Of a stretch of DNA of 64,000 nucleotides, positions 17,232 through 25,962 are shown piece by piece. Source of the stretch: Variovorax paradoxus (GTDB taxonomy: Bacteria; Pseudomonadota; Gammaproteobacteria; Burkholderiales; Burkholderiaceae_C). Position 1 is the stretch's first letter. Each line of letters begins with the position of its first letter. The notes beneath the pieces were generated by a model. That model saw nothing but the letters and a program-made list of their open reading frames with translations. It had not been told where the DNA came from and searched no databases. The stretch covers positions 186,001-250,000 of the forward strand of contig NZ_JAUSRN010000003.1 in the NCBI RefSeq assembly GCF_030811855.1. The letters are read 5' to 3'. Position numbers and translations under genes: made by a program.

Positions 17232-17898
17232 CGAGCCGCTGGGCCTGACGGTGCATTCGATGCCGTCGCCCAACCAGGCGCTCGACGGCGCCGAGGGCCG
17301 GCGCACGGTCGTCGGGCGCTGGAAGATGATCGCCGTGATGCTGATGTGCGCGGCGCCGGTCATCGCGTCGTACTTCACCTACTACGTGATCCGACCCGAG
17401 GGGCGCAGCGTCTACGGCGAACTCATCGATCCCCAGCGCACGCTACCCGTGCTCGCCAGCACCGACCGTAACGGCGCGCCGGTCGATCTTTCCACGCTCA
17501 AGGGCCAGTGGCTGCTGGTTGCGGTGGCCGACGCGGCTTGCGACGCGCTTTGCGAGCAGCAACTCTACCTGCAACGCCAGCTGCGTGAAAGCCTGGGCCG
17601 CGAGAAAGACCGCCTTGACCGGGTCTGGCTTGTAAGCGATGCAGCCCCCATTCCGGCGCGGCTGGACCACGGCCTGCACGGCGCCACCGTGCTGCGGGTG
17701 CCGGCCGAGCAGCTCGCCAAGTGGCTCACGCCTGTAGCAGGCCATGGGCTGGCTGAGCACCTGTACGTGGTCGATCCCATGGGCAACTGGATGATGCGCT
17801 TCCCGGCCCGCATGGACACGCAGGGCGCGAGCCGCGCGAAACGGGACCTCGACCGCCTTCTGCGCGCCTCCGCCTCCTGGGACGAGCCCGGCCGCTGA
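17215..17898 (+). CDS. SCO-like membrane protein of oxidase operon
   Basis: About 227 residues. A cytosolic N-terminus is followed by one membrane helix (MIAVMLMCAAPVIASYFTYYV) and a thioredoxin-like periplasmic domain. WLLVAVADAACDALCEQQLYLQRQL resembles the SCO copper site in position and spacing (C-x3-C), although the flanking SCO consensus is not kept. The start at 17215 overlaps SURF1 by 17 bp; an upstream ATG at 17161 would overlap by 71 bp and is less likely. It probably serves copper insertion or thiol reduction for CuA, but this is inferred. Confidence 0.75.
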   Translation: MQAASDEPLGLTVHSMPSPNQALDGAEGRRTVVGRWKMIAVMLMCAAPVIASYFTYYVIRPEGRSVYGELIDPQRTLPVLASTDRNGAPVDLSTLKGQWLLVAVADAACDALCEQQLYLQRQLRESLGREKDRLDRVWLVSDAAPIPARLDHGLHGATVLRVPAEQLAKWLTPVAGHGLAEHLYVVDPMGNWMMRFPARMDTQGASRAKRDLDRLLRASASWDEPGR

Positions 17899-17907
17899 GA
17901 CCGCACG

Positions 17908-19122
17908 ATGGACACCGGCTCGCTCTACGACCTCACGCCCATCGCCTGGCTGATGGCGGCCGGCGTGCTGATCGCGCTCGGCCCGTTGGTGTGGGTGTGG
18001 CGCCGCAACGCGGGCGCCGGGCCGGCGCGACGGCTGCATGCGCTCACGGTGCTGACGCTGTTCCTCACCTTCGACCTCACGCTGTTCGGCGCTTTCACCC
18101 GGCTCACCGATTCCGGCTTGGGCTGCCCCGACTGGCCAGGCTGCTACGGCAACGCGAGCCCGGCTGGGGCGAGTCACGAGATCGCCATGGCGCAGTCGGC
18201 CCAGCCGACCGGTCCGGTCACGCACAGCAAGGCCTGGGTCGAAATGGTCCACCGCTACCTGGCCACCGGCGTCGGCGTACTCATCCTCGCGCTTGCGGCC
18301 GCCACCTGGATCGTGCGGTGGCGCCAGCGCCGGTTGCCCGCGCCTGCGGAGGGCGAGCACGCCACGCTCAGCGCATGGTGGCCGGCGTTCACGCTGGTCT
18401 GGGTTTGCCTGCAAGGCGCATTCGGTGCGCTGACCGTGACCTGGAAGCTGTTTCCCGCCATCGTCACGCTGCACCTCTTGGGCGCCGTGGTGCTGCTGGT
18501 GCTGCTGTGCATCCAGTCGGTGCGCTACCGGCAGGCCGCCGCGGACCGCCTGCCCGCGCCCATATCGCCGGCGCTGCGCAACGGGCTGCTTGCCACCTCT
18601 GCATTGCTGCTGCTGCAGATCGCGCTGGGAGGCTGGGTCAGCACCAACTATGCCGTGCTGGCCTGCACGCAGTTTCCCACCTGCCAGGGCAGCTGGTGGC
18701 CGCCGATGAATTTTGCCCAGGGCTTCCAGATCTGGCGCCACCTGGGCGTGACCGGGGAGGGCGCTCCGCTCGACTTTTCGGCGCTCACCGCCATTCACTA
18801 TGCACATCGGCTGATGGCCTACGCCGTGTTCGCCGCGCTGGGCGTGCTCGCGTGGCAGCTGCGCCGCATCGAACCGCTGCGGCCGCAGGCGCGCTGGCTC
18901 GCGGGGCTGGCCTTGCTTCAGCTCGCCACCGGCCTGGGCAACGTGCTGCTCGGCTGGCCGCTGGCCGCCGCGGTACTGCACACTGGCGGCGCCGCGGCGC
19001 TGGCCGTGGTGCTGACCTGGGCGCTGTGCGAGAGCCGCCGCAAGGTCGCCGCCACGGTCGCCCACGACAGAGACAAGGCGCCCGGTGCGCCACATAACAA
19101 CCAGAGGGAGGCCACCGCGTGA
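17908..19122 (+). CDS. ctaA: Haem A synthase, COX15/CtaA family
   Basis: Polytopic membrane monooxygenase of 404 residues that oxidises the C8 methyl group of haem O to make haem A. The family signatures [20 protein letters not shown] and the haem-ligand histidine in WVEMVHRY are present, with the second haem region at [11 protein letters not shown]. The central [11 protein letters not shown] region contains the cysteine pair common in this family. Its stop overlaps the GTG start of ctaB by 4 nt, so haem O and haem A synthesis are coupled. Confidence 0.94.
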   Translation: MDTGSLYDLTPIAWLMAAGVLIALGPLVWVWRRNAGAGPARRLHALTVLTLFLTFDLTLFGAFTRLTDSGLGCPDWPGCYGNASPAGASHEIAMAQSAQPTGPVTHSKAWVEMVHRYLATGVGVLILALAAATWIVRWRQRRLPAPAEGEHATLSAWWPAFTLVWVCLQGAFGALTVTWKLFPAIVTLHLLGAVVLLVLLCIQSVRYRQAAADRLPAPISPALRNGLLATSALLLLQIALGGWVSTNYAVLACTQFPTCQGSWWPPMNFAQGFQIWRHLGVTGEGAPLDFSALTAIHYAHRLMAYAVFAALGVLAWQLRRIEPLRPQARWLAGLALLQLATGLGNVLLGWPLAAAVLHTGGAAALAVVLTWALCESRRKVAATVAHDRDKAPGAPHNNQREATA

Positions 19123-20024
19123 GCACGCCGATTTCCGTGCAGCAGACAAGCACCGCCAACGTGCTGCGCCAGTTCTATGCGCTGACCAAGCCGCGCGTGG
19201 TGCAGCTGATCGTTTTTTGCGCCCTCATCGGCATGGTGCTGGCCGTGCCCGGCATGCCTTCGTGGGCCGACGTGCAGCGCGCCGTGTTGGCCTGCATCGG
19301 CATCTGGCTGGTGGCGGGCGCGGCGGCGGCGTTCAACTGCCTGGTCGAAAAGGGCATCGACGCCAAGATGAAGCGCACCGCCTGGCGCCCCACGGCCCGC
19401 GGTCAGCTCAGCGACTTGCAGGCGCTGGTGTTCTCGGCGCTGCTGTGTGTGGCCGGCTCCGTGCTGCTGTGGTTCCAGGTCAATCCGCTCACCATGTGGC
19501 TTACTTTTGCCACCTTCGTCGGCTATGCGGTGATCTACACCGTCATTCTCAAGCCGCTGACGCCGCAGAACATCGTGATTGGCGGCGCCTCGGGCGCGAT
19601 GCCGCCGGTGCTGGGCTGGGCCGCGATGACGGGCGACGTGGGGCCGGAAGCACTGATCCTGTTCCTCATCATCTTCCTGTGGACGCCGCCGCATTTTTGG
19701 GCATTGGCGCTCTACCGCGTCGAGGACTACCGCAAGGCCGGACTGCCGATGCTGCCTGTGACGCACGGCAACGAGTTCACGCGGCTGCAGGTGCTGCTGT
19801 ACACCTTCATTTTGTTTGCGGCCTGCCTGATGCCTTTCATCTACGGCATGAGCGGCTGGCTCTACCTGGCGGTGGCGGTTGGCGTGAGCATCGGTTTCAC
19901 GGGCTATGCCTTTGCGCTCTGGCGCAACTACTCCGACGCCCTGGCGCGCAAGACCTTCAAGTTCTCGCTGATTCACCTGAGCGTGCTGTTCGCGGCATTG
20001 CTCGTCGACCATTACCTGCGCTGA
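19119..20024 (+). CDS. ctaB: Protohaem IX farnesyltransferase
   Basis: UbiA-type prenyltransferase of 301 residues that makes haem O from haem B and farnesyl diphosphate. It starts from a GTG. The first substrate-binding region is [20 protein letters not shown] and the second is [18 protein letters not shown], with [12 protein letters not shown] before it; these match the CyoE/CtaB pattern. About nine membrane helices are apparent. It feeds ctaA directly upstream. Confidence 0.95.
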   Translation: MSTPISVQQTSTANVLRQFYALTKPRVVQLIVFCALIGMVLAVPGMPSWADVQRAVLACIGIWLVAGAAAAFNCLVEKGIDAKMKRTAWRPTARGQLSDLQALVFSALLCVAGSVLLWFQVNPLTMWLTFATFVGYAVIYTVILKPLTPQNIVIGGASGAMPPVLGWAAMTGDVGPEALILFLIIFLWTPPHFWALALYRVEDYRKAGLPMLPVTHGNEFTRLQVLLYTFILFAACLMPFIYGMSGWLYLAVAVGVSIGFTGYAFALWRNYSDALARKTFKFSLIHLSVLFAALLVDHYLR

Positions 20025-20038
20025 ATCGATCTGCATCC

Positions 20039-20650
20039 ATGAACAAGCGAAAAGCCCTTCAACTGATGGCCGGCAGCGCGGCGTGGGCCGGCGTTGCCGC
20101 CACGCTGGGGCTGGCGGCCTGCAGCGAACCCCGTCCCAGCTTCAATGCGGTCGACATCACGGGCGCCGACTACGCCAAGGACTTCTCGCTGAAGGACGCC
20201 GACGGCAAGGTCCGCACCCTGGCCGACTTCAAGGGCAAGGTCGTGGTGCTGTTCTTCGGCTACGCGCAATGCCCCGACGTGTGCCCGACCACCATGACCG
20301 AAATGGCGCAAGTCAAGCAGCAGCTCGGCAGCGACGGCGACAAGCTGCAGGTGCTGTTCGTCACGGTCGATCCGGCGCGCGACACGCCCGAGGTACTGAA
20401 GGCCTACATGGGTGCCTTCGATCCGGGCTTCGTCGCGCTGATTCCCACAGCCGACCAACTCGCCACGATCGCCAAGGACTTCAAGGTCTATTTCAAGAAG
20501 GTCGAGGGCAAGACCCCGACCAGCTACTCGATGGACCATTCGGCCGCAAGCTTTGTCTACGACACCCAGGGTCGACTCCGGCTCTACGCCCGCTATGGCG
20601 CGGGCGTGGCGCCCATGGTGTCGGACGTGAAGGCGCTGCTCAAGTCCTGA
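20039..20650 (+). CDS. SCO1/SenC family copper chaperone lipoprotein
   Basis: 203-residue SCO protein. A lipobox LAAC places the lipidated cysteine at 28. The thioredoxin-fold domain has the copper site Cys78-x3-Cys82 (CPDVCP) and the third ligand His167 (YSMDHSAA). SCO1 metallates the CuA centre of subunit II. It begins 14 bp after ctaB and closes the oxidase cluster. Unlike the SCO-like protein upstream, all three copper ligands are intact. Confidence 0.93.
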   Translation: MNKRKALQLMAGSAAWAGVAATLGLAACSEPRPSFNAVDITGADYAKDFSLKDADGKVRTLADFKGKVVVLFFGYAQCPDVCPTTMTEMAQVKQQLGSDGDKLQVLFVTVDPARDTPEVLKAYMGAFDPGFVALIPTADQLATIAKDFKVYFKKVEGKTPTSYSMDHSAASFVYDTQGRLRLYARYGAGVAPMVSDVKALLKS

Positions 20651-20669
20651 GCAGGCGCAGCCTCTCCCG

Positions 20670-21509
20670 ATGGATGCCGTCGTCGCTTTGGCCTCGGTCG
20701 ATCATCTGAAGGCGCGCAAAGGCGCTTTCCGCATTGCGCTCATTCCGCCCGAGGTGCTGCGCGCGCTCAACGACGGCTTGCTTGAGACCGTCAACCTCAA
20801 TGAATTCCTGGCCCTCGAACTGCCGCAGCTCGCGCGCAGCGTGGCGGGTCACATTGGTCTCGATCCGGCGAGCGAGCGGCTGGCCGACACGCTCGCCATG
20901 CTGGGTGCGTTCAAACCGATGCAGCGGCACGGCCACATTGCGCGTGCGCTTTACGACCTTGCGGCGCAGCATGCCGAGCGCGATGCCGTCGCCCACCGCC
21001 TGGCCACGCACGCGAGCGACGCCGCGCGTTGCTGGGCCGCGCAGTGGGTCACGCTGTCGGGCCTGCCGCTGGCGGCGCAGTTGGAGGCGGTGCGGCGTTT
21101 TGCCGCTGATCCGCACTTCGGCGTGCGCGAAATCGCCTGGATGGCGGTGCGCGACGCGGTCGTCGCCTCGCTCGATGAATCGCTGGCGCTGCTGCAGCCA
21201 TGGACGGCGGATGTCGACCCGAACATCCGCCGCTTTGCCAGCGAACTCACGCGCCCGCGCGGCGTGTGGTGCGCGCAGATCGATGCGCTCAAGGCCGAAC
21301 CCTGGCGCGCCCTGCCGCTGATCGAGGCCTTGCGCGCCGACCCCAGCCGCTACGTGCAGAACTCGGTGGCGAACTGGCTCAATGACGCGAGCAAGACTCA
21401 GCCGGAGTGGGTCGACCGGCTCTGCACGCGCTGGCTCGATGAGTCCGACACGCTGGCCACGCGGTACATCGCCAAACGGGCCCTGCGAACGCTTTCGAAG
21501 CAGGCATAA
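20670..21509 (+). CDS. HEAT-repeat DNA alkylation repair-like protein
   Basis: 279-residue all-helical protein with HEAT-like repeats, for example FAADPHFGVREIAWMAVRDAV, WTADVDPNIRRFASELTRPRG and LRADPSRYVQNSVANWLNDAS. The layout resembles AlkC/AlkD DNA glycosylases, which remove alkylated bases without flipping. Active-site identity cannot be confirmed by eye. It follows SCO1 by 19 bp and is convergent with rpoH across a shared terminator. Confidence 0.75.
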   Translation: MDAVVALASVDHLKARKGAFRIALIPPEVLRALNDGLLETVNLNEFLALELPQLARSVAGHIGLDPASERLADTLAMLGAFKPMQRHGHIARALYDLAAQHAERDAVAHRLATHASDAARCWAAQWVTLSGLPLAAQLEAVRRFAADPHFGVREIAWMAVRDAVVASLDESLALLQPWTADVDPNIRRFASELTRPRGVWCAQIDALKAEPWRALPLIEALRADPSRYVQNSVANWLNDASKTQPEWVDRLCTRWLDESDTLATRYIAKRALRTLSKQA

Positions 21510-21512
21510 AAA

Positions 21513-21540
21513 AAGCCCGGCGCGCGGCCGGGCTCTTTGG
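21513..21540. terminator. Rho-independent terminator between convergent genes
   Basis: GC-rich stem AGCCCGGC / GGCCGGGCT. On the minus strand it is followed by a run of seven T residues, making it a strong terminator for rpoH. On the plus strand the T tract is weaker (CTTTGG), so it may also limit read-through from the HEAT-repeat gene. Confidence 0.82.
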
Positions 21541-21559
21541 GAATGAAGAGCGGCAGGGC

Positions 21560-22501
21560 TCAGGCGTAATCGGCCAGCGCCTTCTTCATCTTCTTCATGG
21601 CCGCGACTTCGATCTGGCGAATGCGCTCAGCGCTCACGCCGTACACCGCGGCCAGGTCGTGCAGAGTCATGCCGCCCGAACCGTCGTCGTTGACCTTGAG
21701 CCAGCGCTCTTCCACGATGCGGCGGCTGCGGTCGTCCAGCGCTTCGAGCGCGGTGGCGATGCCGTCGCTCGAGAGCCGGTCGCGCTGCTGCGATTCGAGC
21801 AGGGCGGTCGGTTCCTGCGTGGCATCGGCCAGGTAGGCGATCGGGCCGAAGGCTTCATCGCCGTCGTCCGACGGGCCCGGATCGAGCAGCACGTCGCCGC
21901 CCGACAGGCGGGTTTCCATTTCCAGCACTTCTTCGGGCTTGACGTTCAACCGGGTCGCCATTTGCGACACTTCTTCAGGGCTCAGCGTCTCGCGGTGTGT
22001 GCCGTTGTCGGCCGCAGCCGAATCGGCCTTGAAACCCTGCTTCATCGAGCGCAGGTTGAAGAACAGCTTGCGCTGGGCCTTGGTCGTCGCGACCTTGACC
22101 ATGCGCCAGTTCTTCAGGATGTACTCGTGGATCTCGGCCTTGATCCAGTGCATGGCGTAGCTCACGAGCCGCACGCCCTGGTCCGGGTCGAAACGCTTCA
22201 CGGCCTTCATGAGGCCGACATTGCCCTCCTGGATCAGGTCGCCGTGCGGCAGCCCGTAGCCCAGGTATTGGCGGGAAATGGAAACCACGAGGCGCAGGTG
22301 CGAGAGGATCAGCGCACCAGCCGCTTCGAGATCGTTGTGGTCGCGCAAACGGCGTGCGAAGCCCTGCTCTTCTTCGAGCGTGAGCATCGGCAGGCGGTTG
22401 GCGGCCGAAATATAAGCATCCAGGTTGCCCAGCGGCGGCACCATCGACCATGGATTGGCGACGGCGAGCTGGTTGGCAGAGGCTCCAGACAGCATGGTCA
22501 T
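21560..22501 (-). CDS. rpoH: Heat-shock sigma factor RpoH (sigma-32)
   Basis: Sigma-70 family factor of about 313 residues directing RNA polymerase to heat-shock promoters. Region 1.2/2 has NRLPMLTLEEEQ, LVVSISRQYLGYGLPHGDLIQEGNVGLMKAV and VRLVSYAMHWIKAEIHEYI; an RpoH-box-like QRKLFFNLR follows; region 4 ends LHDLAAVYGVSAERIRQIEV. The start is set at 22501 because AAGGAG lies nine bases upstream of its ATG. The in-frame ATG at 22528 abuts the CIRCE operator and would sit at or near the transcription start. HrcA repression is likely. Confidence 0.95.
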   Translation of the reverse strand: MTMLSGASANQLAVANPWSMVPPLGNLDAYISAANRLPMLTLEEEQGFARRLRDHNDLEAAGALILSHLRLVVSISRQYLGYGLPHGDLIQEGNVGLMKAVKRFDPDQGVRLVSYAMHWIKAEIHEYILKNWRMVKVATTKAQRKLFFNLRSMKQGFKADSAAADNGTHRETLSPEEVSQMATRLNVKPEEVLEMETRLSGGDVLLDPGPSDDGDEAFGPIAYLADATQEPTALLESQQRDRLSSDGIATALEALDDRSRRIVEERWLKVNDDGSGGMTLHDLAAVYGVSAERIRQIEVAAMKKMKKALADYA

Positions 22502-22526
22502 CAGGGGAAACTCCTTTGTATTGGGC

Positions 22527-22532
22527 ATATTA
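22527..22532 (-). promoter_or_regulatory. Likely -10 box of rpoH promoter
   Basis: Minus-strand TAATAT overlaps the promoter-distal arm of the CIRCE repeat. TTAGCA, in the other arm, lies 18 bp upstream in a suitable place for a -35 box. The operator would then span exactly the core promoter, so bound HrcA would block polymerase. Assignment is by eye. Confidence 0.5.
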
Positions 22533-22556
22533 GCACTCGATTAGAGGGAGTGCTAA
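22530..22556. promoter_or_regulatory. Perfect CIRCE operator upstream of rpoH
   Basis: Arms TTAGCACTC and GAGTGCTAA separated by 9 bp, identical to the CIRCE consensus bound by HrcA. It lies 29 bp upstream of the rpoH start and overlaps the predicted promoter. The start of hrcA is at 63316 in the same window, so both site and repressor are present. Confidence 0.95.
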
Positions 22557-22648
22557 GGCAAGGGTTCCCCCTAAGTTTCTATCGCGCCGATAGGCAAACC
22601 TGTCGGCCGGACATTAATCCGACCTGCGGCATTGTCCGACCTGAAGCC

Positions 22649-23113
22649 CTACCAGCGGATACCCAGGCGCAAAAACAGCCTCGAAAGTACAAAGAGGGGC
22701 CCCACCCAGAGATATTGGATGTCTTCGAAGAAGGAAGGTTTCTTGCCCTCGATCTTGTGGCCGATGAACTGGGAGATCCACGCCACGACAAAGATGGCGG
22801 CGGAGACCGGCAGTACAAGGGCTCCCATGCCGTGAACCAGCGCCAGTACCAGTGCCGTCCCGACGAGCATGGTGACCAGGAACACGGGGGAGCGCAGGGT
22901 GGCGTAGTACACCAGGCTGGCCGCCACGAAGCCGTAGGCCATCCAGGGATGCAGTGCAAACAGCAGGCCGACGATGCTCAGCATGATGGCCGGGATCGCG
23001 ATGAAGTGGATCAGCTCGTTGGTCGGGTGGCGGTGGCTTTCGCCATAGTGGGCCAGCAGCCGGTCGACCTTGCGGTCGCCAGTTGCCAGCGGGGCGTCAG
23101 CGGTGTGCAGCAT
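22649..23113 (-). CDS. Mpo1-like (DUF962) membrane protein
   Basis: 154-residue protein with about four membrane helices, matching the DUF962/Mpo1 family. The N-terminal YGESHRHPTNELIHFIAIP carries the histidines conserved in yeast Mpo1, an iron-dependent 2-hydroxy fatty acid dioxygenase; the second histidine site is QFIGHKIEGKKPSFF near the end. GGAGACG before the ATG supports the start. Bacterial function is not established. Confidence 0.85.
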   Translation of the reverse strand: MLHTADAPLATGDRKVDRLLAHYGESHRHPTNELIHFIAIPAIMLSIVGLLFALHPWMAYGFVAASLVYYATLRSPVFLVTMLVGTALVLALVHGMGALVLPVSAAIFVVAWISQFIGHKIEGKKPSFFEDIQYLWVGPLFVLSRLFLRLGIRW

Positions 23114-23241
23114 GTTTCGTCTCCAGGGCGCCGTTCGGTGCGGCAGGGTATCCGGATGGTGCCCCCGCGCGGAGCCGGTGGCAAGTGCTATGAATCCGGG
23201 AGCAAGCGGCTGTATCTGAGCGCCCGCGAGGGCCGGCCGCC

Positions 23242-24468
23242 TCAGCCCAGCAGCGCCTGAGCGAACTCGCGCGCGTTGAAAGTCTCCAGGTCTTCGAGCT
23301 TCTCGCCCACGCCGATGAAATAGACCGGAATCGGCCGCTCGCGCGCAATGGCGCACAGCACGCCGCCCTTGGCCGTGCCGTCGAGCTTGGTCACCACCAG
23401 GCCGGTGAGGCCCAGCGTCTCGTCGAAGGCCCTGACTTGCGCCAGGGCGTTCTGGCCCGTGTTGCCGTCGATCACCAGCAGCACCTCGTGCGGGGCCGTG
23501 GCATCGGCCTTGGTGACCACGCGCTTGATCTTCTTGAGCTCGTCCATCAGGTGCAGCTGCGTGGGCAGCCGGCCGGCGGTGTCGACCAGCACCACGTCCT
23601 TGCCGCGCGCCTTGCCGGCCGTCACGGCATCGAAGCTCACGGCGGAGGGGTCGCCGCCCTCCTGGCTCACGATCTCGACCGTGTTGCGGTCGGCCCAGAC
23701 CAGCAGCTGCTCGCGCGCCGCCGCACGGAAGGTGTCGGCCGCCGCCAGCAGCACCGAGGCGCCCTCGTTGGCCAGGTGCTTGGTGAGCTTGCCGATGGAA
23801 GTTGTCTTGCCCGCGCCGTTGACGCCGGCCACCATGATCACCGTCGGCGTGAACTGGCCGATCACCAGCGGCTTCTCGAGCGGCTTGAGCAGGTCGGTGA
23901 TCGCGTCGGCCAGCAGCCGCTTCACTTGCGCCGCGTCGGTCGCCATCTGGCGCTTGACGCGGCTGCGCAGGTCGTCGAGCAGGAATTCGGTGGCCTTCAC
24001 GCCGGTGTCGGCCATCAGCAGGGCCGATTCGAGCTCCTCGTACAGCGCGTCGTCGATCTGGGCGTTGACGAACACCGCCTGAATGCCGGTACCGGTCTTG
24101 CGCAGGCCGGTCTTGAGCTTGTTGAACCAGCCCTTGCGCTCGGCCGCCATGGCTGCGTCGGTGATGAGCGCGGGCAGGGGTTCGTCGGGTTCGGCGGGTG
24201 CAGGTGCTGGCGCTGGCGCGAGGACCGGCGCAACAGGCGCGGCTGCAGGGGCCGGTGGCGGCGCCACCGGAGGCGGTGGGGCCGGCACGGCGGGCGGAGG
24301 CGCCGCTTCCTCCACGGGGGGTTTCGAGCCGAACCAGCTCGACGGTGAGAACACCGAGCGCGCGGGTGCGGGCGCAGGCTCGGGGGCCGGTGCCGGCTCG
24401 GCGGCCGGGGAGGGCGCCGGCGCGGCCGGTGATTCGGCAGGCGGTTTTTTCTTGAAGAAACTGAACAT
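23242..24468 (-). CDS. ftsY: Signal recognition particle receptor FtsY
   Basis: SRP receptor GTPase of 408 residues. A Pro/Ala-rich acidic N-terminal domain (about 1-100) precedes the NG core. GTPase motifs are GVNGAGKTT (215-223), DTAGR (296-300) and TKLDGTAKGG (360-369). FtsY docks ribosome-SRP complexes at the membrane for insertion of inner-membrane proteins. The gene is divergent from the M16 peptidase pair, with only 29 bp between the start codons. Confidence 0.96.
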   Translation of the reverse strand: MFSFFKKKPPAESPAAPAPSPAAEPAPAPEPAPAPARSVFSPSSWFGSKPPVEEAAPPPAVPAPPPPVAPPPAPAAAPVAPVLAPAPAPAPAEPDEPLPALITDAAMAAERKGWFNKLKTGLRKTGTGIQAVFVNAQIDDALYEELESALLMADTGVKATEFLLDDLRSRVKRQMATDAAQVKRLLADAITDLLKPLEKPLVIGQFTPTVIMVAGVNGAGKTTSIGKLTKHLANEGASVLLAAADTFRAAAREQLLVWADRNTVEIVSQEGGDPSAVSFDAVTAGKARGKDVVLVDTAGRLPTQLHLMDELKKIKRVVTKADATAPHEVLLVIDGNTGQNALAQVRAFDETLGLTGLVVTKLDGTAKGGVLCAIARERPIPVYFIGVGEKLEDLETFNAREFAQALLG

Positions 24469-24497
24469 CAGGAGCTTTTTACAATCCGACCCATTCT

Positions 24498-25949
24498 ATG
24501 AAACACCCCTCGCCACGCCGTGCTGCGTCCGGTGCGGTGCTGGCAGTGGCGCTTTCGGCGCTGTGGGCCATGCCTGCGCAGGCCCAGTCCACACCGGCTC
24601 CCGCCGCTTCATCATCCGCTGCTGCCGCGGCACCCGCTCCCCAGCAGTTCACCCTGGCCAATGGGATGACGCTGCTGGTGCTGCCCGACCGGCGCGCGCC
24701 CACCGCGGTGCAGATGCTGTGGGTTCGCGTGGGCTCGGTCGACGAGGTCGACGGCACCTCGGGCGTGGCCCACGTGCTGGAGCACATGATGTTCAAGGGC
24801 ACCAAGGACATCAAACCCGGCGAGTTCTCGCGCCGCGTGGCGGCCCTGGGCGGACAGGAAAACGCGTTCACCACGCGCGACTACACCGGCTACTACCAGC
24901 AGATTCCGGTCGCCAGCCTCGAGCAGATCATGAAGCTCGAATCGGACCGCTTCGCCAACAACCAGTGGCCCGACGACGAGTTCAAGCGCGAGATCGAGGT
25001 GGTCAAGGAAGAACGCCGCCTGCGCACCGAGGACCAGCCGCGCGCATTGCTCGGCGAACAGCAGAACGCGGCCGTCTTCACGGCCTCGCCCTACCATCGC
25101 CCCGTGGTCGGCTGGATGAGCGACCTCGACGCCATGACGCCGGAGGATGCCCGTGCGTTCTTCCGCCGTTGGTACGTGCCCGCCAATGCGGCCGTGGTGG
25201 TGGTCGGCGACGTCGACGTGGCCAAAGTGCGGGCGCTGGCCGAGAAGTACTACGGCGGCATTCCCGCGCGCGCCGTGCCTGCGCGCAAGCCGCGCACGGA
25301 GCCCGCGCAGCGCGGCATCCGCCGCATCGAGTTCAAGGCGCCGGCCGAGCAGGCCTACGTGTCGCTCGCGTTCCGCATTCCGCAGCTGGAGAGCATCGAC
25401 GCAGCCGACAGCGACGTGTGGGCGCTCGAAGTGCTCTCCGCCGTGCTCGACGGCTATACCGGCGCGCGGCTCGATCGCGCGCTGACCCAGGGCCCTGATC
25501 GCGTGGCCGATTCCGCCAGCGCCTATTCGGGCTTGGCTGGCCGCGGGCCGCAGCTGTTCACGCTGGTGGGTGTGCCGGCGAATGGCAAGAGCGCGGAGGC
25601 GGTCGAGGCCGCGCTGCGCGCCCAGGTGGCGCGCATTGCCAAGGAAGGCGTAGGCGAAGCCGAACTCGCGCGCGTCAAGACGCAATGGGTGGCGAGCGAA
25701 ACCTACAAGCGCGATTCAGTGATGGCGCAGGCCCGCGAACTCGGCAGCAACTGGGTGCAGGGGCTGCCGCTGGACACCAGCGCGCGGATCGTCGCGAAGC
25801 TGCAGGCCGTGACACCAGCCCAGGTGCAGGCCGTGGCCGGCAAGTACTTTGGAGACGACCAGCTCACCGTGGCGACCTTGCGCCCCCTGCCGCTCGACTC
25901 CAAGCCCCGCGGCCGCGGTTTTGCAGCGCCCCAGGGCGAACTGCGCTGA
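24498..25949 (+). CDS. M16 family zinc metallopeptidase (active subunit)
   Basis: 483-residue exported protease of the pitrilysin/insulinase family. A signal peptide ends near AMPAQAQ. The inverted zinc motif HVLEH is at 92-96 and the third ligand is Glu171 in VVKEERR, so the protein should be catalytically competent. It is followed 13 bp later by a second M16 protein without the zinc motif; the two likely form a heterodimer like mitochondrial processing peptidase. Substrates are unknown. Confidence 0.92.
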   Translation: MKHPSPRRAASGAVLAVALSALWAMPAQAQSTPAPAASSSAAAAAPAPQQFTLANGMTLLVLPDRRAPTAVQMLWVRVGSVDEVDGTSGVAHVLEHMMFKGTKDIKPGEFSRRVAALGGQENAFTTRDYTGYYQQIPVASLEQIMKLESDRFANNQWPDDEFKREIEVVKEERRLRTEDQPRALLGEQQNAAVFTASPYHRPVVGWMSDLDAMTPEDARAFFRRWYVPANAAVVVVGDVDVAKVRALAEKYYGGIPARAVPARKPRTEPAQRGIRRIEFKAPAEQAYVSLAFRIPQLESIDAADSDVWALEVLSAVLDGYTGARLDRALTQGPDRVADSASAYSGLAGRGPQLFTLVGVPANGKSAEAVEAALRAQVARIAKEGVGEAELARVKTQWVASETYKRDSVMAQARELGSNWVQGLPLDTSARIVAKLQAVTPAQVQAVAGKYFGDDQLTVATLRPLPLDSKPRGRGFAAPQGELR

Positions 25950-25962
25950 AGGGCCGTATTCC

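Noticed and set aside
17443..19149. 568-codon minus-strand frame across ctaA
   Set aside because: Shadow of the SCO-like and ctaA genes; composition typical of antisense frames in GC-rich DNA.
22502..22528. Earlier ATG of rpoH at 22528
   Set aside because: It abuts the CIRCE site and lies at the likely transcription start; AAGGAG precedes the ATG at 22501.
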